Shown here piece after piece: positions 1 through 8,847 of a stretch of 64,000 nt of DNA. A model generated the notes under the pieces. It saw only the letters and a list, made by a program, of their open reading frames with translations, was not told where the DNA came from and ran no database searches. How positions within the stretch are numbered: position 1 is the stretch's first letter; every line of letters begins with the position of its first letter. Origin of the DNA: Virgisporangium aurantiacum (GTDB lineage: Bacteria > Actinomycetota > Actinomycetes > Mycobacteriales > Micromonosporaceae); assembly GCF_016863635.1 (NCBI RefSeq), contig NZ_BOPG01000023.1, positions 124,001-188,000 on the forward strand. The letters run 5' to 3'. Position numbers and translations under genes: made by a program.

Positions 1-144
1 CACGTTCTGCAGATATTCCGCCCGCACGGTCTGGTTGGGCCGCAACAGCAGCGCCGCGAGCAACGACGTCGGTTTCGACGACGGCAGAATCACCGTCTCC
101 GTACCGTCGCTGAGGCTCACGAGGCCAAGCACCGAGAACCGCAT
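1..144 (-). CDS. SARP/BTAD-family transcriptional regulator, N-terminal fragment (runs off left edge)
   Basis: Only the first 48 codons are in the window; the rest lies beyond base 1. The reading begins MRFSVLGLVSLSDG and continues through LLAALLLRPNQTV, the typical opening of the winged-helix DNA-binding domain of AfsR/SARP antibiotic regulators (beta strands followed by the LLAxLLLRPNxxV helix). An AGGGAGG ribosome site sits just upstream of the ATG at 144; an in-frame GTG two codons earlier is possible. The gene faces away from the next minus-strand gene's end. Family assignment is firm; its target is unknown. Confidence 0.8.
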   Translation of the reverse strand, partial: MRFSVLGLVSLSDGTETVILPSSKPTSLLAALLLRPNQTVRAEYLQNV

Positions 145-375
145 CCACACCCCTCCCTGTCGCTCACACGAATGGAGGTGTTCCATCCGGTGACACGTCG
201 GGACACGGTGCGTGCCAAGGCTTGCGCGGTGCGGCTAGCCTGCGATTCGGTGCAATGTCGGGCGAGGTCGGGAGAATCGGCGGCCGTGCTGGTCCCCGGC
301 CCGGCGTCGCACGTGGCGGTTCACCCGTGGGTGTCGGGCTTCCGGCGCTGGCGCTGTCGATTTGCCGACCGGTGA

Positions 376-1887
376 TCAGGGTCGGTACGAGCAGTGGGTT
401 CCGGTTCGCACCGTCGCGGTCAGGTGCCGGCCGAGCTCCGCGTCGACGCGGGCGATGGAGGCGATGGCGCGCCGGATCGCTTTGCTGACAGCGTGCCGCA
501 CCCGCTCCCGCGCGCCGGGTTCGAGGCCGTCCCGGTCGGCGGTGCGCAGGGCGTCCACGCCGGCCGCCAGGTCGGCGGCGGCGATGTCGCGGGCGGGATC
601 GGCCAGCAGCACGGCCAGGTGCGGCATGCCGGCACTCGACGGGACGCGCACGTCGCGCCCACCGAACCGGAACAGCCACCGCTGGCCCTCGCGGCGGCAC
701 GTGACCGGAAACCCGTCGCCCGCCGGTATCTCGGCGCGGAGATCGAGCGGCAGGGCCAGCACCGCGGCCTCCTCGCGCGCGGCGAGCAACTGCCGCTGCG
801 CGAGGGCATCGTCGTCCGGATGGCACCGGCGGGCCAACGCCTGCGCATACCGCGTGCGCGAACGGATCAGGGCGGGCCAGTGCCGCAGCGCGAGGTTGTC
901 CTGAACGGCGAGGCGCAGGTGGGTCGCGGCACCGTCCACGTCTCCCGAACCCAGCGCGGCGAGACCCGACGCGTGCCGCGTCGAACCGAAACACACCACG
1001 GCCGGCCCGGCCAGGGCGGGCTGATCCGCGTACGGCGCAAGGATTTCGTGGACGCGTGCGCACGTCTCCGCGTCCCCCAACCGGAACGCGGCCTCGGCGA
1101 CGACGAACATCGACGCGAGCCACCAGCCCGATCGCGGTGTGTCCCGGCTCGTCAGTGACGCGAGCGCGCTCTCCGCGGCGAGCCGGTCGCCGGCGGCGGC
1201 CGCGGCCAGCGCGAGCATCGCGTACGGGCCGATGCCGGCCGTCGTCAGGCTCGGGTCGTGCACGCTCCCGGCGAGCGGCGGCAGCAGTTCCGCGACGCGG
1301 CCCTGGTACCAGCGGACGGCGGCGACCTGCGCCCAGTAGACCGACGCGGCGTCGTCGTGTCCGAGGGCGGTCGCCCGCGCGTACCGGTCCCCGGCGTCGG
1401 CCTCGGCCCGGTCGAGCCGTCCGGCCCGGATCGACAGCATGACCTCGATCGCCCGCACCGCGCCGGAGATCTCCGGGTCCGGCCGCCGGTCGAGAACGGT
1501 CCGGAGTTCGGCGAGACCGCGCTCGGCCCGGTGGTCACCGTCGACGAACAGGTCGACGGCCTGGCACAGCAGTCCCCGCAACAGGTCCGTGTCCCGGCCG
1601 GTCCGGGCGCTCTCGGCGACCAGTTCCGTCGACAGTCCTCGGCGCAGTTGGGCCCGGCGCGGACAGCCGGGACCCAGCAGGTGGTGGTGTGCGAGCCGGA
1701 GCGCCGCGGCCCGGGTCCCGGAATCGCCGGCGGCCGTCGCCTCCCGCACCACCGCGAGGATCGCCGCGTGGTCGCCCTGTTCGCTCGCCAGCCGGGCCCG
1801 GACCCGACGGCCGAGCGATGATCGGGAATCGATCGACGCCGCCAGCCGTCGCAGCCGGGCCAGGAGCAGTTCGCGGTCGGCGATCAT
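376..1887 (-). CDS. TPR-type protein with a C-terminal helical domain of large actinobacterial regulators
   Basis: A 503-residue protein. The middle is built of repeated Ala/Leu-rich helices (for example AAESALASLTSRD and ASGLAALGSGDVDGAATHLRLA) that read as tetratricopeptide-like repeats. The last 60 residues (LEPGARERVRHAVSKAIRRAI...TGTHCSYRP) resemble the C-terminal segment of large actinobacterial ATPase/TPR regulators, so a regulatory role is inferred. The ATG at 1887 overlaps the stop of the upstream LLM oxidoreductase as ATGA, so the two are translationally coupled; a GTG four codons earlier is also possible. No ATPase domain is present, so it may be a truncated relative of such regulators. 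No function can be set from sequence alone. Confidence 0.7.
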   Translation of the reverse strand: MIADRELLLARLRRLAASIDSRSSLGRRVRARLASEQGDHAAILAVVREATAAGDSGTRAAALRLAHHHLLGPGCPRRAQLRRGLSTELVAESARTGRDTDLLRGLLCQAVDLFVDGDHRAERGLAELRTVLDRRPDPEISGAVRAIEVMLSIRAGRLDRAEADAGDRYARATALGHDDAASVYWAQVAAVRWYQGRVAELLPPLAGSVHDPSLTTAGIGPYAMLALAAAAAGDRLAAESALASLTSRDTPRSGWWLASMFVVAEAAFRLGDAETCARVHEILAPYADQPALAGPAVVCFGSTRHASGLAALGSGDVDGAATHLRLAVQDNLALRHWPALIRSRTRYAQALARRCHPDDDALAQRQLLAAREEAAVLALPLDLRAEIPAGDGFPVTCRREGQRWLFRFGGRDVRVPSSAGMPHLAVLLADPARDIAAADLAAGVDALRTADRDGLEPGARERVRHAVSKAIRRAIASIARVDAELGRHLTATVRTGTHCSYRP

Positions 1888-2855
1888 CCGCTCGGCCACG
1901 TGTGCGCCGCGGTCGGGGCGGCGGCCCGGATCGTGGCCTCGATCCGGGGCCACGGAAGGCCGGGCGGCAGACCGACCATGGTGACGTCGGCGACCTTGTC
2001 CCACCGTTCGAGCCGGTCCCGCACCGTCGCGGCGGTGCCGTAGGCGGTGAACTCGTCGAGCAGGATCTGCGCGTCGTCGGGGATGGTCTTCGCGGACCGG
2101 ACCAGCTCGACCTCGGCCGCCAGCCCCTGACCGGCCACCACGCGGGGATAGATGTCGCCCATCGCCCCCAGGTACGCCGCCGTGCAGGCCGCCGCGGCAT
2201 CCCGCGCCGCCACCACGTCGTCGTCGACGACCGTGAACGGACCGGCCGCGACCGTGACCCGCCCGGGCATGCCGGCGCGGAGCTCGACGAGCCGGTCGCG
2301 ACGCAGATACAACGGATACCAGCCGTCGGCCAGCTCCGCGGTGACCCGGATCGTGCGCTCGCCCGACGCGGCGAGCCAGATCGGCAGCTCCGGCACGGGC
2401 GGCTGGCCCAGCCGCAGCGCCCGCGCCCCCGGCACCGCCGACAGCGCCGCCCGCTCGCCGTTGAGCAGCGCGCGGACCTCCGTGGTGACGGCGCGCAGGC
2501 GGGCCGCCGGCCGGTCGTACCCGAGGTCGTGCCAGCCCTCCACGAGCTGGCGGGTGCTCGCACCGAGCCCGAGGATGAACCGGCCGCCCGAGATCCGGTG
2601 CAGGGTCGCGGCGGTCATCGCGATGGTCGCCGCCGTGCGTCCCCAGATCGACAGCACCCCGGCGGCGAGCACGATGCGCCGCGTCGCGCCGGCGAGCTCG
2701 GCCAGCAGCGCGGACGAGTCCAGGCCCCACCCTTCGGCGACCGAGAAGACCTCGTACCCGAGGGCGTCGGCGAGCCTGGCCGCCCGCAGGATGACGTCGC
2801 GGCGAACCTCCATCGGCGTGACCGCGATCCCACGCCTCATTTCCCGTTCTGGCAC
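1884..2855 (-). CDS. LLM-class flavin-dependent (probably F420) oxidoreductase
   Basis: A 323-residue luciferase-like TIM-barrel oxidoreductase of the family that commonly uses F420 or FMN in actinobacteria. Typical features are the early RAARLADALGYEVFSVAEGW segment, the HRISGGRFILGLGAS motif around residue 90, and a C-terminal segment of the kind these proteins use to close the cofactor pocket. The GTG at 2855 gives the longest form; the ATG at 2840 (MRRGIAVTPMEV) matches family N-termini better and may be the true start. It overlaps the downstream TPR protein by 4 nt, so the pair is an operon. Substrate unknown. Confidence 0.8.
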   Translation of the reverse strand: MPEREMRRGIAVTPMEVRRDVILRAARLADALGYEVFSVAEGWGLDSSALLAELAGATRRIVLAAGVLSIWGRTAATIAMTAATLHRISGGRFILGLGASTRQLVEGWHDLGYDRPAARLRAVTTEVRALLNGERAALSAVPGARALRLGQPPVPELPIWLAASGERTIRVTAELADGWYPLYLRRDRLVELRAGMPGRVTVAAGPFTVVDDDVVAARDAAAACTAAYLGAMGDIYPRVVAGQGLAAEVELVRSAKTIPDDAQILLDEFTAYGTAATVRDRLERWDKVADVTMVGLPPGLPWPRIEATIRAAAPTAAHTWPSG

Positions 2856-2942
2856 ACCAGAACGCTAGCGACGCGGGGCCACCGGCCGAATCCGTTGAAA
2901 TACCGAGAGGCTGTCGGCTTCCCGCCGTATCCGCCGGGGAAA

Positions 2943-3956
2943 CTACCGAGTCGGGGTCAGCCGGGCCCACACCGCGATCTGCGCCCGGGCCCGGACGCCG
3001 AGCTTGGTGCGCAGGTGTTCGACGTGCGAGTCGACGGTGCGGACCGATACGCCGAGCGCCTCGGCGATGCTCGCGTTGGTGAGCCCGTCGGCGATCAGGT
3101 CGGCGACCTGAAGCTCCCGCGCGGTCAGCGATCCCTTCGCGCCGTTGCCGTTCCCGCCCCGCAGGAACGACAGCACCGTCGCGGCCGCGACCTCGCCGCC
3201 CTCGGCGTAGATCGGTTGCATCCGGCCGTCGAGCGTGGCGAGTTGCGCGCCGGGGATCAGCGCGGCCAGCTCCCGGCCCAGCTCGAACCCGACCGCGCGG
3301 CTCCCCCGCCGGTGCGCCACGAGCGTGGGGACCCGCACCGCCGGCAGCAGCTCGGCGACGTCGAACCGGTAGAACATCTCCAGCAGCGCGGCGGCCGTGT
3401 CGGCGCTGGCCGACGCCCGTTGCACCCGGGCGAACGTCGCGGTCAGCCCGGCCGGGGCGTCGGGGAACCAGATGTCGCTGAGCACCCGCGAACCCAGTCC
3501 CCAGTGCGACCGCACGAGCGCCAGCACCGAGCGCCGGACGTCGTCGGGCGCGAGGTCGGTACCACGGGCGCAGGTTCCGTACAGGATCAGCGACGAGAGG
3601 ACGCCGGGATGCGCGTGCGCGTACGCCGCCGCGATCTGGCCGCCGTCGCACGAGCCGAGCAGTGCGAACCGCGTGAGACCCAGGTGCTCGACCAGCGCCC
3701 GCAGCACGGCGAGCTCGGCGGCCATCGTGAAGTCGACCCGGTCCCGATCGGACAGCCCGCAGCCGACCTTGTCGTACCGGATGACGGTGTGCTCCCGCGA
3801 CAGCGCCTCGACGAACCGCCGGTACTCCGGGTTCTCCCACAGCTGACCGAGATGCGACACCCAGCCGAGCGAGCACACCAGCGGCGGCCCGGTGCCCGTC
3901 ACCGAAAATGCCACCCGCCCGACCGGCGTGGCGGCGAACCGAACCACCTGCCCCAC
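2943..3956 (-). CDS. Alpha/beta-hydrolase-LuxR fusion regulator
   Basis: A 337-residue two-domain protein. Residues 1 to about 255 form an alpha/beta hydrolase domain of the kind seen fused to LuxR regulators or adenylate cyclases. Residues about 270-330 are a LuxR/NarL helix-turn-helix (LTARELQVADLIADGLTNAS then VSVRTVDSHVEHLRTKLGV). The fold probably senses a small ligand and controls DNA binding. The nucleophile elbow reads GSCDGG, placing Cys103 where relatives have Ser. The start is a GTG; no convincing strong ribosome site was seen. It follows small membrane genes on the same strand by 27 nt. Confidence 0.82.
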   Translation of the reverse strand: MGQVVRFAATPVGRVAFSVTGTGPPLVCSLGWVSHLGQLWENPEYRRFVEALSREHTVIRYDKVGCGLSDRDRVDFTMAAELAVLRALVEHLGLTRFALLGSCDGGQIAAAYAHAHPGVLSSLILYGTCARGTDLAPDDVRRSVLALVRSHWGLGSRVLSDIWFPDAPAGLTATFARVQRASASADTAAALLEMFYRFDVAELLPAVRVPTLVAHRRGSRAVGFELGRELAALIPGAQLATLDGRMQPIYAEGGEVAAATVLSFLRGGNGNGAKGSLTARELQVADLIADGLTNASIAEALGVSVRTVDSHVEHLRTKLGVRARAQIAVWARLTPTR

Positions 3957-3983
3957 CGGCCAAGCATGCCACGTCGGCAGACC

Positions 3984-4166
3984 TTACTGCTCCGGTGGCC
4001 GCCCCGGTTGTCCCTCCACAATGGACCTCCGGACCACCGGCAGCACGGCCGAGGCCACCGCGAACCCGGCCACCGTCCGCCAACACCCACCGGCCCGAAC
4101 CGCCGCCCCCTGGGACGAAGCGGCATTGAATCGCGCGACGAACTGCTCCCGCCTCTGGTCACCCAT
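3984..4166 (-). CDS. Small single-span membrane protein, unknown function
   Basis: A 60-residue reading beginning MGDQRREQFVARFNAASS with one hydrophobic stretch (TVAGFAVASAVLPVV) suggesting a single membrane helix. Its ATG overlaps the stop of the upstream small membrane gene (AAAATGGGTGA), the spacing expected of coupled genes. It lies between that gene and the hydrolase-LuxR gene on the same strand. No family is recognised. The coupling and hydrophobic profile make it likely to be expressed, but this is inference. Confidence 0.45.
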   Translation of the reverse strand: MGDQRREQFVARFNAASSQGAAVRAGGCWRTVAGFAVASAVLPVVRRSIVEGQPGRPPEQ

Positions 4167-4412
4167 TTTTCCGGTCAAGCTTCCGGAAGGCGCTGAACAG
4201 GAACCACGCCGTGGTTGCCGTGAGGGCCATGCGGAAGACGTTCAGCACGTTCCACTGCCACGCCGCGGCGTTCAGGCCCACAGCACCCAGACCAGAACGG
4301 TGGCGAGCTGGGTGAGCGGGACGAAGTACAGGGTCGGCCCGGTGTTGCCGAAGAACCCGTGAAGCCTGGCCCGGTGCCGATGCGCCTGCCATGTCGATGA
4401 CCATAACGCCAC
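4159..4412 (-). pseudogene. Small membrane protein gene split by a frameshift (or two overlapping small genes)
   Basis: Two frames read as halves of one membrane protein. Frame one gives RHRARLHGFFGNTGPTLYF followed by a helix (VPLTQLATVLVWVLWA) and stops at 4272. Frame two, from about 4281 (a GTG overlaps the first stop by 10 nt), gives LNAAAWQWNVLNVFRMALT, then a second helix and FRKLDRKNG. Joining them by a one-base slip gives one two-helix protein of roughly 80 residues. It may be a real frameshift, a sequencing error, or two coupled micro-genes. I do not recognise the family. Confidence 0.5.
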
Positions 4413-4477
4413 GCTACGAATGCCGATCCGGGCGCATACCTTGGTCGGTTCCGCGCGGGCCACCGGGTTTCTAACCT

Positions 4478-5587
4478 TTGGGTGTGGACGATCAACAGCC
4501 GGGGCGTGGCACGGTGATCGCGATGGTGACGGGGGTCGCCGTGCTGACCGCCGCCACCGTTGTGGGTGGGATGGGTGACCGGAATCTGCCGCTCGACCTT
4601 GCCGTCGGGGTGGCGGCGGTCGCCCTCATCCCGGTGGTGGCACGGTGGCCGGTGCACGGCACGCTGGCGTTGAGCGTGCTCGTGGTGCTGTCACCGGCCG
4701 CGACCCCGGCCGCCACGGCCAGTGCGCTGGTGGTGGCGCAGCGGCGGCGGTTGCCGGTCGCGGTCGGTGTGGGTGTGGTCGGGCTGGTGGCGCATCTCGC
4801 CCAGGGGCTTGTGCGGCCGGCCGGTGGGCTGTCGTTCGGGTGGTGGGCGGTGCTCGCCGCCTGCGCCTACACCGCCCTGGTGGCCTGGGGCGCGCTCAAC
4901 CAGGCCCGGTGGGCGTTGCTCGGCTCGCTGCGCGACCGGGCCCGCCGGGCCGAGGAGGAGCGCGACCGGCGGGTCGCCGAGGCGCGGGCGGCCGAGCGGA
5001 CCCGCATCGCCCACGAGATGCACGACGTGCTGGCGCACCGGCTGACCCTGGTGGCCACCTACGCCGGCGCGCTGGAGTACCGGCCCGACGCGCCGGCCGA
5101 CCAGGTGGCCAAGGCCGCCGGCGTGGTGCGGGCCGGGGTGCACCAGGCGCTGGAGGAACTGCGCGACGTGATCGGGGTGCTGCGCACCGGCGCCGACGAG
5201 CCGCGTCCGACACCGGTGTTCGCCGACGTGCCGCGGCTGGTCGAGGAGGCGCGCGAGGTGGGGCAGCAGGTCGCCGTCACCGACACGATCGAGGGAACCC
5301 CGCCCGACGCGGTCGGGCGCACCGTGTACCGGCTGGTGCAGGAGGGCCTGTCGAACGCCCGTCGGCATGCCGCGGGGAAGCCGGTCACCGTCCGGCTCAG
5401 CGGTCGATCGGGCGCTGAGGTGTGCGTCCACATTGACAATGAAGTGGCCGAAACCGACGCGACCAGGCCGCCCGGCGCGGGTTTGATCGGCCTCTCGGAG
5501 CGGGTCGGCCTGGCCGGTGGCCGGTTCGAGCACGAGACGACCGGGGGAACGTTCCACCTGCGGGCGCGGCTACCGTGGCCGGAGTGA
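4478..5587 (+). CDS. Two-component sensor histidine kinase, NarL/DesK-type (HisKA_3)
   Basis: A membrane sensor kinase of about 369 residues. The first ~130 residues hold several hydrophobic helices (TVIAMVTGVAVLTAATVV, LAVGVAAVALIPVVA and others). A short coiled linker leads to the HisKA_3 dimerisation box (RTRIAHEMHDVLAHRL), whose His is the predicted phosphorylation site. The HATPase domain has N-box LSNARRHAAG and G-box GAGLIGLSERVGLAGG. Starts at the TTG 4478 or GTG 4484 are both possible; GTG 4484 is preferred. It overlaps the response regulator by 4 nt at GTGA, and together they form one signalling unit. The stimulus is unknown. Confidence 0.9.
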   Translation: MGVDDQQPGRGTVIAMVTGVAVLTAATVVGGMGDRNLPLDLAVGVAAVALIPVVARWPVHGTLALSVLVVLSPAATPAATASALVVAQRRRLPVAVGVGVVGLVAHLAQGLVRPAGGLSFGWWAVLAACAYTALVAWGALNQARWALLGSLRDRARRAEEERDRRVAEARAAERTRIAHEMHDVLAHRLTLVATYAGALEYRPDAPADQVAKAAGVVRAGVHQALEELRDVIGVLRTGADEPRPTPVFADVPRLVEEAREVGQQVAVTDTIEGTPPDAVGRTVYRLVQEGLSNARRHAAGKPVTVRLSGRSGAEVCVHIDNEVAETDATRPPGAGLIGLSERVGLAGGRFEHETTGGTFHLRARLPWPE

Positions 5588-6222
5588 TACGGCTGCTGAT
5601 CGTCGACGACGATGAGCTGGTGCGGGCCGGGCTGTCGATGATGCTCGACGGCGCGGCCGGGATCGTCGTGGTCGGCGAGGCCGCCGACGGCGACCAGGTG
5701 CCCGACGCGATCGCGGCGCACGCGCCCGACGTGGTCCTGTTGGACCTGCGGATGCCGCGCGTCGACGGGCTCACCGCGCTGTCGCGGCTGCGCGGCCGGC
5801 CGCGGCCGCCGGAGGTGATCGTGCTGACCACGTTCGACTCCGACGAGAACGTGCTGCGCGCCCTGCGGCTCGGCGCGAGCGGGTTCCTGCTCAAGGACAG
5901 CCCGCCGGCGTCGATCGTCGAGGCGGTGCAGCGGGTCGCCGGCGGTGACCCGATGCTGTCGCCGGGCATCACCCGCCGCCTGATCGACCGGGTCAGCGCG
6001 GGCGCCGGCGCGCGGGAGAAGGCCCGGGCGGCGCTCGACACGCTGACCGAGCGGGAGCGCGACGTGGCGCTGGCCGTCGCGCGCGGGCAGACCAACGCCG
6101 AGATCGCGGCCGAGCTGTTCATGGGCGTGCCGACGGTGAAGGGCCACGTGACGCAGGTGATGCTGAAGCTCGGCGTGACGAACCGGACGCAGGTGGCGCT
6201 GCTCGTCAACGAGGCCGGTTAG
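5584..6222 (+). CDS. NarL/FixJ-family response regulator
   Basis: Receiver domain: RLLIVDDDELVRAG holds the acidic pocket, LLDLRMPRVDG the phospho-acceptor Asp, LTTF the conserved Thr region and LLKDSPP the conserved Lys. It is followed by a LuxR helix-turn-helix (LTERERDVALAVARGQTNAEIA then PTVKGHVTQVMLKLGV). About 212 residues, normal for the family. The GTG at 5584 overlaps the kinase stop as GTGA; an upstream GTG at 5575 is less likely. It is the cognate partner of the preceding kinase. Its 3' end overlaps the convergent CGNR gene by 17 nt. Confidence 0.92.
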   Translation: MIRLLIVDDDELVRAGLSMMLDGAAGIVVVGEAADGDQVPDAIAAHAPDVVLLDLRMPRVDGLTALSRLRGRPRPPEVIVLTTFDSDENVLRALRLGASGFLLKDSPPASIVEAVQRVAGGDPMLSPGITRRLIDRVSAGAGAREKARAALDTLTERERDVALAVARGQTNAEIAAELFMGVPTVKGHVTQVMLKLGVTNRTQVALLVNEAG

Positions 6223-6829
6223 CTTTTCGTTTGGTGACGTAGCGCTGGATCTTGGCGTGGGTGCCGCAGTCCTCCATCGAGCACCAGCGGCGGCTGCCGT
6301 TCCGCGACCGGTCGAGGAACACCCACGGGCAGCCGGCGCACCGCTTGAGCCGGCCGAGCACGGGGGCCGTGAGCAGGTCGGCGGCGGCGCGGGCCACCGG
6401 CCACAGGACGGCGTCGGGCCGGTCGTCGGGCCAGGTCATCACGTAGTTGTTCTTCTGGGCGACCAGGTCGGCGTGGCGGTAGGAGTCGGTGACGAACGGC
6501 CGCAGCCCGGCCCAGTGCTCGTCGGCCTGCGGCTGGCCGGCCGCGATGCCGCCGAACGTCTCCGTCAATACGTGACGCAGTGCGTGCGCCGCCCGCAGCG
6601 ACGGCGGACCGGTCTCGTACAGGTCCTGCGCCCGTGCCGTGGGCAGGATGTCGACCCGCACGGCCCAGTGCAGCAGCCCCGCGTAGCTGCCGATGTGGTC
6701 GTAGCGGTTGGGGCCGTCGGGATCGTCGACGGTGTTGGCGAAGTCGAGCGCGAGATGCCCCGTGACGATGGGCAGCTCCCGGATGTGGGCCGGCCGTTCC
6801 GCGGCGACGACCTTCTCGAATGTTTCCAC
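6206..6829 (-). CDS. ABATE/CGNR zinc-finger transcriptional regulator
   Basis: A 207-residue protein. The N-terminal ABATE domain (LALDFANTVDDPDGPNRYDH) is a predicted stress- or ligand-sensing domain. The C-terminus is a CGNR zinc finger with four Cys (CAGCPWVFLDRSRNGSRRWC...CG) for DNA binding; the usual CGNR tetrad reads CGTH here. It is convergent with the response regulator and divergent from the MFS gene at 6884, which makes it a likely local regulator of that transporter. That link is inference from position. Confidence 0.88.
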   Translation of the reverse strand: METFEKVVAAERPAHIRELPIVTGHLALDFANTVDDPDGPNRYDHIGSYAGLLHWAVRVDILPTARAQDLYETGPPSLRAAHALRHVLTETFGGIAAGQPQADEHWAGLRPFVTDSYRHADLVAQKNNYVMTWPDDRPDAVLWPVARAAADLLTAPVLGRLKRCAGCPWVFLDRSRNGSRRWCSMEDCGTHAKIQRYVTKRKANRPR

Positions 6830-6883
6830 CGTAGGTCACTTTACCGGTTGCGGCGCGTTTGGGAAGATGGTGTTGTTACCAGC

Positions 6884-8251
6884 ATGAGCCGTTTCACTGG
6901 AAACACCTCACTTTTTGTGTTGTGTGCGGTGCAGTTCGTGGTGGTGCTCGACGCGACGATCGTCACGACAGCCCTGCCGGCCATCCGGTCGTCGCTCGGG
7001 TTCAGCGACGCCGGCCTCACGTGGGTGGTCACCGCGTACACGCTCGTGTTCGGCGCGCTGCTCGTGCCCGCCGGCCGGGTCGCCGACCTGCTCGGGCCGA
7101 GGCGGGCGCTGGTCACCGGTCTCGGCGTGTTCGCGGCGGCGTCGGCGGCCTGCGCGGCGGCCTGGACCCCGGCGGCGCTGATCGCCGCCCGCGCGGTGCA
7201 GGGGTTGGGGGCGGCGCTGTCGGCTCCGGCGGCGTTGGCGTTGCTGGGCCTCGTGTCTCACCGTGGGCGTGCCGTCGGGCTGTGGACGGCGGCCGGGGCC
7301 GTGGGCGGTGGCAGCGGCTGGGTCGTCGGCGGCCTGGTCACCGACCACCTCGGCTGGCCGGTCATCTTCTGGATCAACGTGCCGATCGGCCTGGTCGCGA
7401 TCGCGTCCGCCCTGCGGGTGCTGCCCCGGGTTCCCGCTCGCCGCCGCCGCATCGACGTCTTCGGCGCCGTGACGATCACCATCGCCCTGGGCCTCCTGGT
7501 CCAGCTGTCGTGGGCTTCGCTCGTGGCTGCGGCCGCGCTCATCGCGCTGTTCGCGTGGCACCTCCGGCGGGACGCGGACCCGCTGATCCCGCCGCGCCTG
7601 CTGCGCTCGCCCACGGTGGCCGGGGCCAACCTGACCGCCGCTCTGCTGACCGCCTCCACCACCCCGGCGATGTACCTGGCGATGCTCCACCTCCAGGTGG
7701 TTTTGCTGTTCCCGGTCTTCAACGTCGGCGTGGTCGCCGGATCCCTGGTCGGCCCGCGGGCGGTACGCCGCACCGGGCACCGGCGGACAGCCGTGGCCGG
7801 ATTCGCGCTGATCGCGTTCGGCGCTGCGCTTCTGGCGCTGTTCTCCGGGGCCGCGCCTCCTCCTTCGCCTGGCCCCGGCGCGGCGGCGCCCGGACTCGGT
7901 GCGGCGGCCGGGTTTGCGATCGCGGTGGCGTTCGCCGTGGTCGGTGCCGGCCTCGGTGCGGCGTCGGTCGCCTCGACCAGGGCCGGCACCGAGGCCGCCC
8001 GTCCGGAGCATCGTGGGGTCGGTTCGGGGGTGCTCACCGCGTCGGCGCAGATCGGTACCGCGCTGGGCCTGGCCGTCCTCGCGGCCGGGTCGTCGGTGGG
8101 TTCCGGGGTGGGTTTTCGGGTGGGCCTTGTGGGTGCGGCGGGGGTCGCGGTGGTGGGCATGGTCGCGGCGCTTCTTTTGCCCGGGGCGCGGTTCCTGCCC
8201 GGCGCGCGGTTGCGGCGCGCGGACCGTGAGGTTGTCGGTGCCGGCGGGTAG
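6884..8251 (+). CDS. MFS drug-export-type transporter (DHA2-like)
   Basis: A 455-residue polytopic membrane protein. It opens with FVLCAVQFVVVLDATIVTTALP, the D-x-T-I-V pattern of DHA2 multidrug exporters, followed by the motif-A region GRVADLLGPRRAL and many hydrophobic helices to the C-terminus. It is shorter than typical 14-helix DHA2 members, so the helix number may be lower. The ATG at 6884 was chosen because it begins the first helix region; the frame upstream is open but not coding-like. It is divergent from the CGNR regulator. Substrate unknown. Confidence 0.88.
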   Translation: MSRFTGNTSLFVLCAVQFVVVLDATIVTTALPAIRSSLGFSDAGLTWVVTAYTLVFGALLVPAGRVADLLGPRRALVTGLGVFAAASAACAAAWTPAALIAARAVQGLGAALSAPAALALLGLVSHRGRAVGLWTAAGAVGGGSGWVVGGLVTDHLGWPVIFWINVPIGLVAIASALRVLPRVPARRRRIDVFGAVTITIALGLLVQLSWASLVAAAALIALFAWHLRRDADPLIPPRLLRSPTVAGANLTAALLTASTTPAMYLAMLHLQVVLLFPVFNVGVVAGSLVGPRAVRRTGHRRTAVAGFALIAFGAALLALFSGAAPPPSPGPGAAAPGLGAAAGFAIAVAFAVVGAGLGAASVASTRAGTEAARPEHRGVGSGVLTASAQIGTALGLAVLAAGSSVGSGVGFRVGLVGAAGVAVVGMVAALLLPGARFLPGARLRRADREVVGAGG

Positions 8252-8260
8252 CGTGCAGCC

Positions 8261-8734
8261 GTGACCGGGCTCAGGGATCTACCGACAACCGCACGGGCGA
8301 TCGCCGGTGCGGCGGCAACCGCCGTCGACGCCGCCGTCCGCCGCGATGCCGATGCCTTGGAAGCCGCGGCGGCCACTCTCGCCGCCACCGAGGGCTCCGG
8401 TCTGGTCCTGGGATCGGTCGTCCGCCTCCTGCTCGAGGAGGACAACTCCGACGGCCTGGGCGCCGACGAGGTCAGAGCCGCCCTCGTCGACTGCGTCACC
8501 CAGGCGAGCACCTGGGCCGCCGACGTCGACCCGCACGCGGTGCTCGTGCTGCTGGCCAGCGCCCTGGGCGTCCACGACCCCGACAACGCCGAGGTTCCCG
8601 ACCCCTCACCGCGGGAACTGGCCCGCCACGGCGCGCTGCTCACCGCGTCGCTGCTCGGCCCCCGCCCGATCGACCGCTACCTGACCACGGCCTTCACCGA
8701 AATCCGCCGCCACGAACTCCACGACGACCATTAG
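8261..8734 (+). CDS. Hypothetical helical protein
   Basis: A 157-residue protein starting at GTG 8261, 9 nt after the MFS stop, so probably cotranscribed with it. The composition is acidic and Ala/Leu-rich, with predicted helices throughout (AIAGAAATAVDAAVRRDADALEAAAATLAAT). No signal peptide, membrane segment, Cys pair or recognised motif is seen. Codon use matches its neighbours. I do not recognise the family. Confidence 0.7.
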   Translation: MTGLRDLPTTARAIAGAAATAVDAAVRRDADALEAAAATLAATEGSGLVLGSVVRLLLEEDNSDGLGADEVRAALVDCVTQASTWAADVDPHAVLVLLASALGVHDPDNAEVPDPSPRELARHGALLTASLLGPRPIDRYLTTAFTEIRRHELHDDH

Positions 8735-8847
8735 GATTGTCAGTTTCGTCCCCGTTTGCGACGTTCCGCGAGTAAGGGGTGGGTGAGACCGGTCCGCTGA
8801 GGCAGAATAGGCCGCGTGCCCGGCTCCGGACGGAGATCGGGCGTGCC

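Noticed and set aside
376..4086. One 1236-codon minus-strand open frame as a single giant gene
   Set aside because: It passes through the LLM oxidoreductase and hydrolase-LuxR genes in the wrong frame; only its last ~500 codons look coding, and those start at the ATGA overlap with the LLM gene.
1689..4196. 835-codon plus-strand open frame
   Set aside because: Arg/Pro/Gly-rich composition typical of the antisense frame of high-GC genes; genuine genes are on the other strand.
6257..6883. Extra N-terminal part of the MFS open frame
   Set aside because: It overlaps the CGNR gene antisense; the ATG at 6884 begins the first membrane helix.
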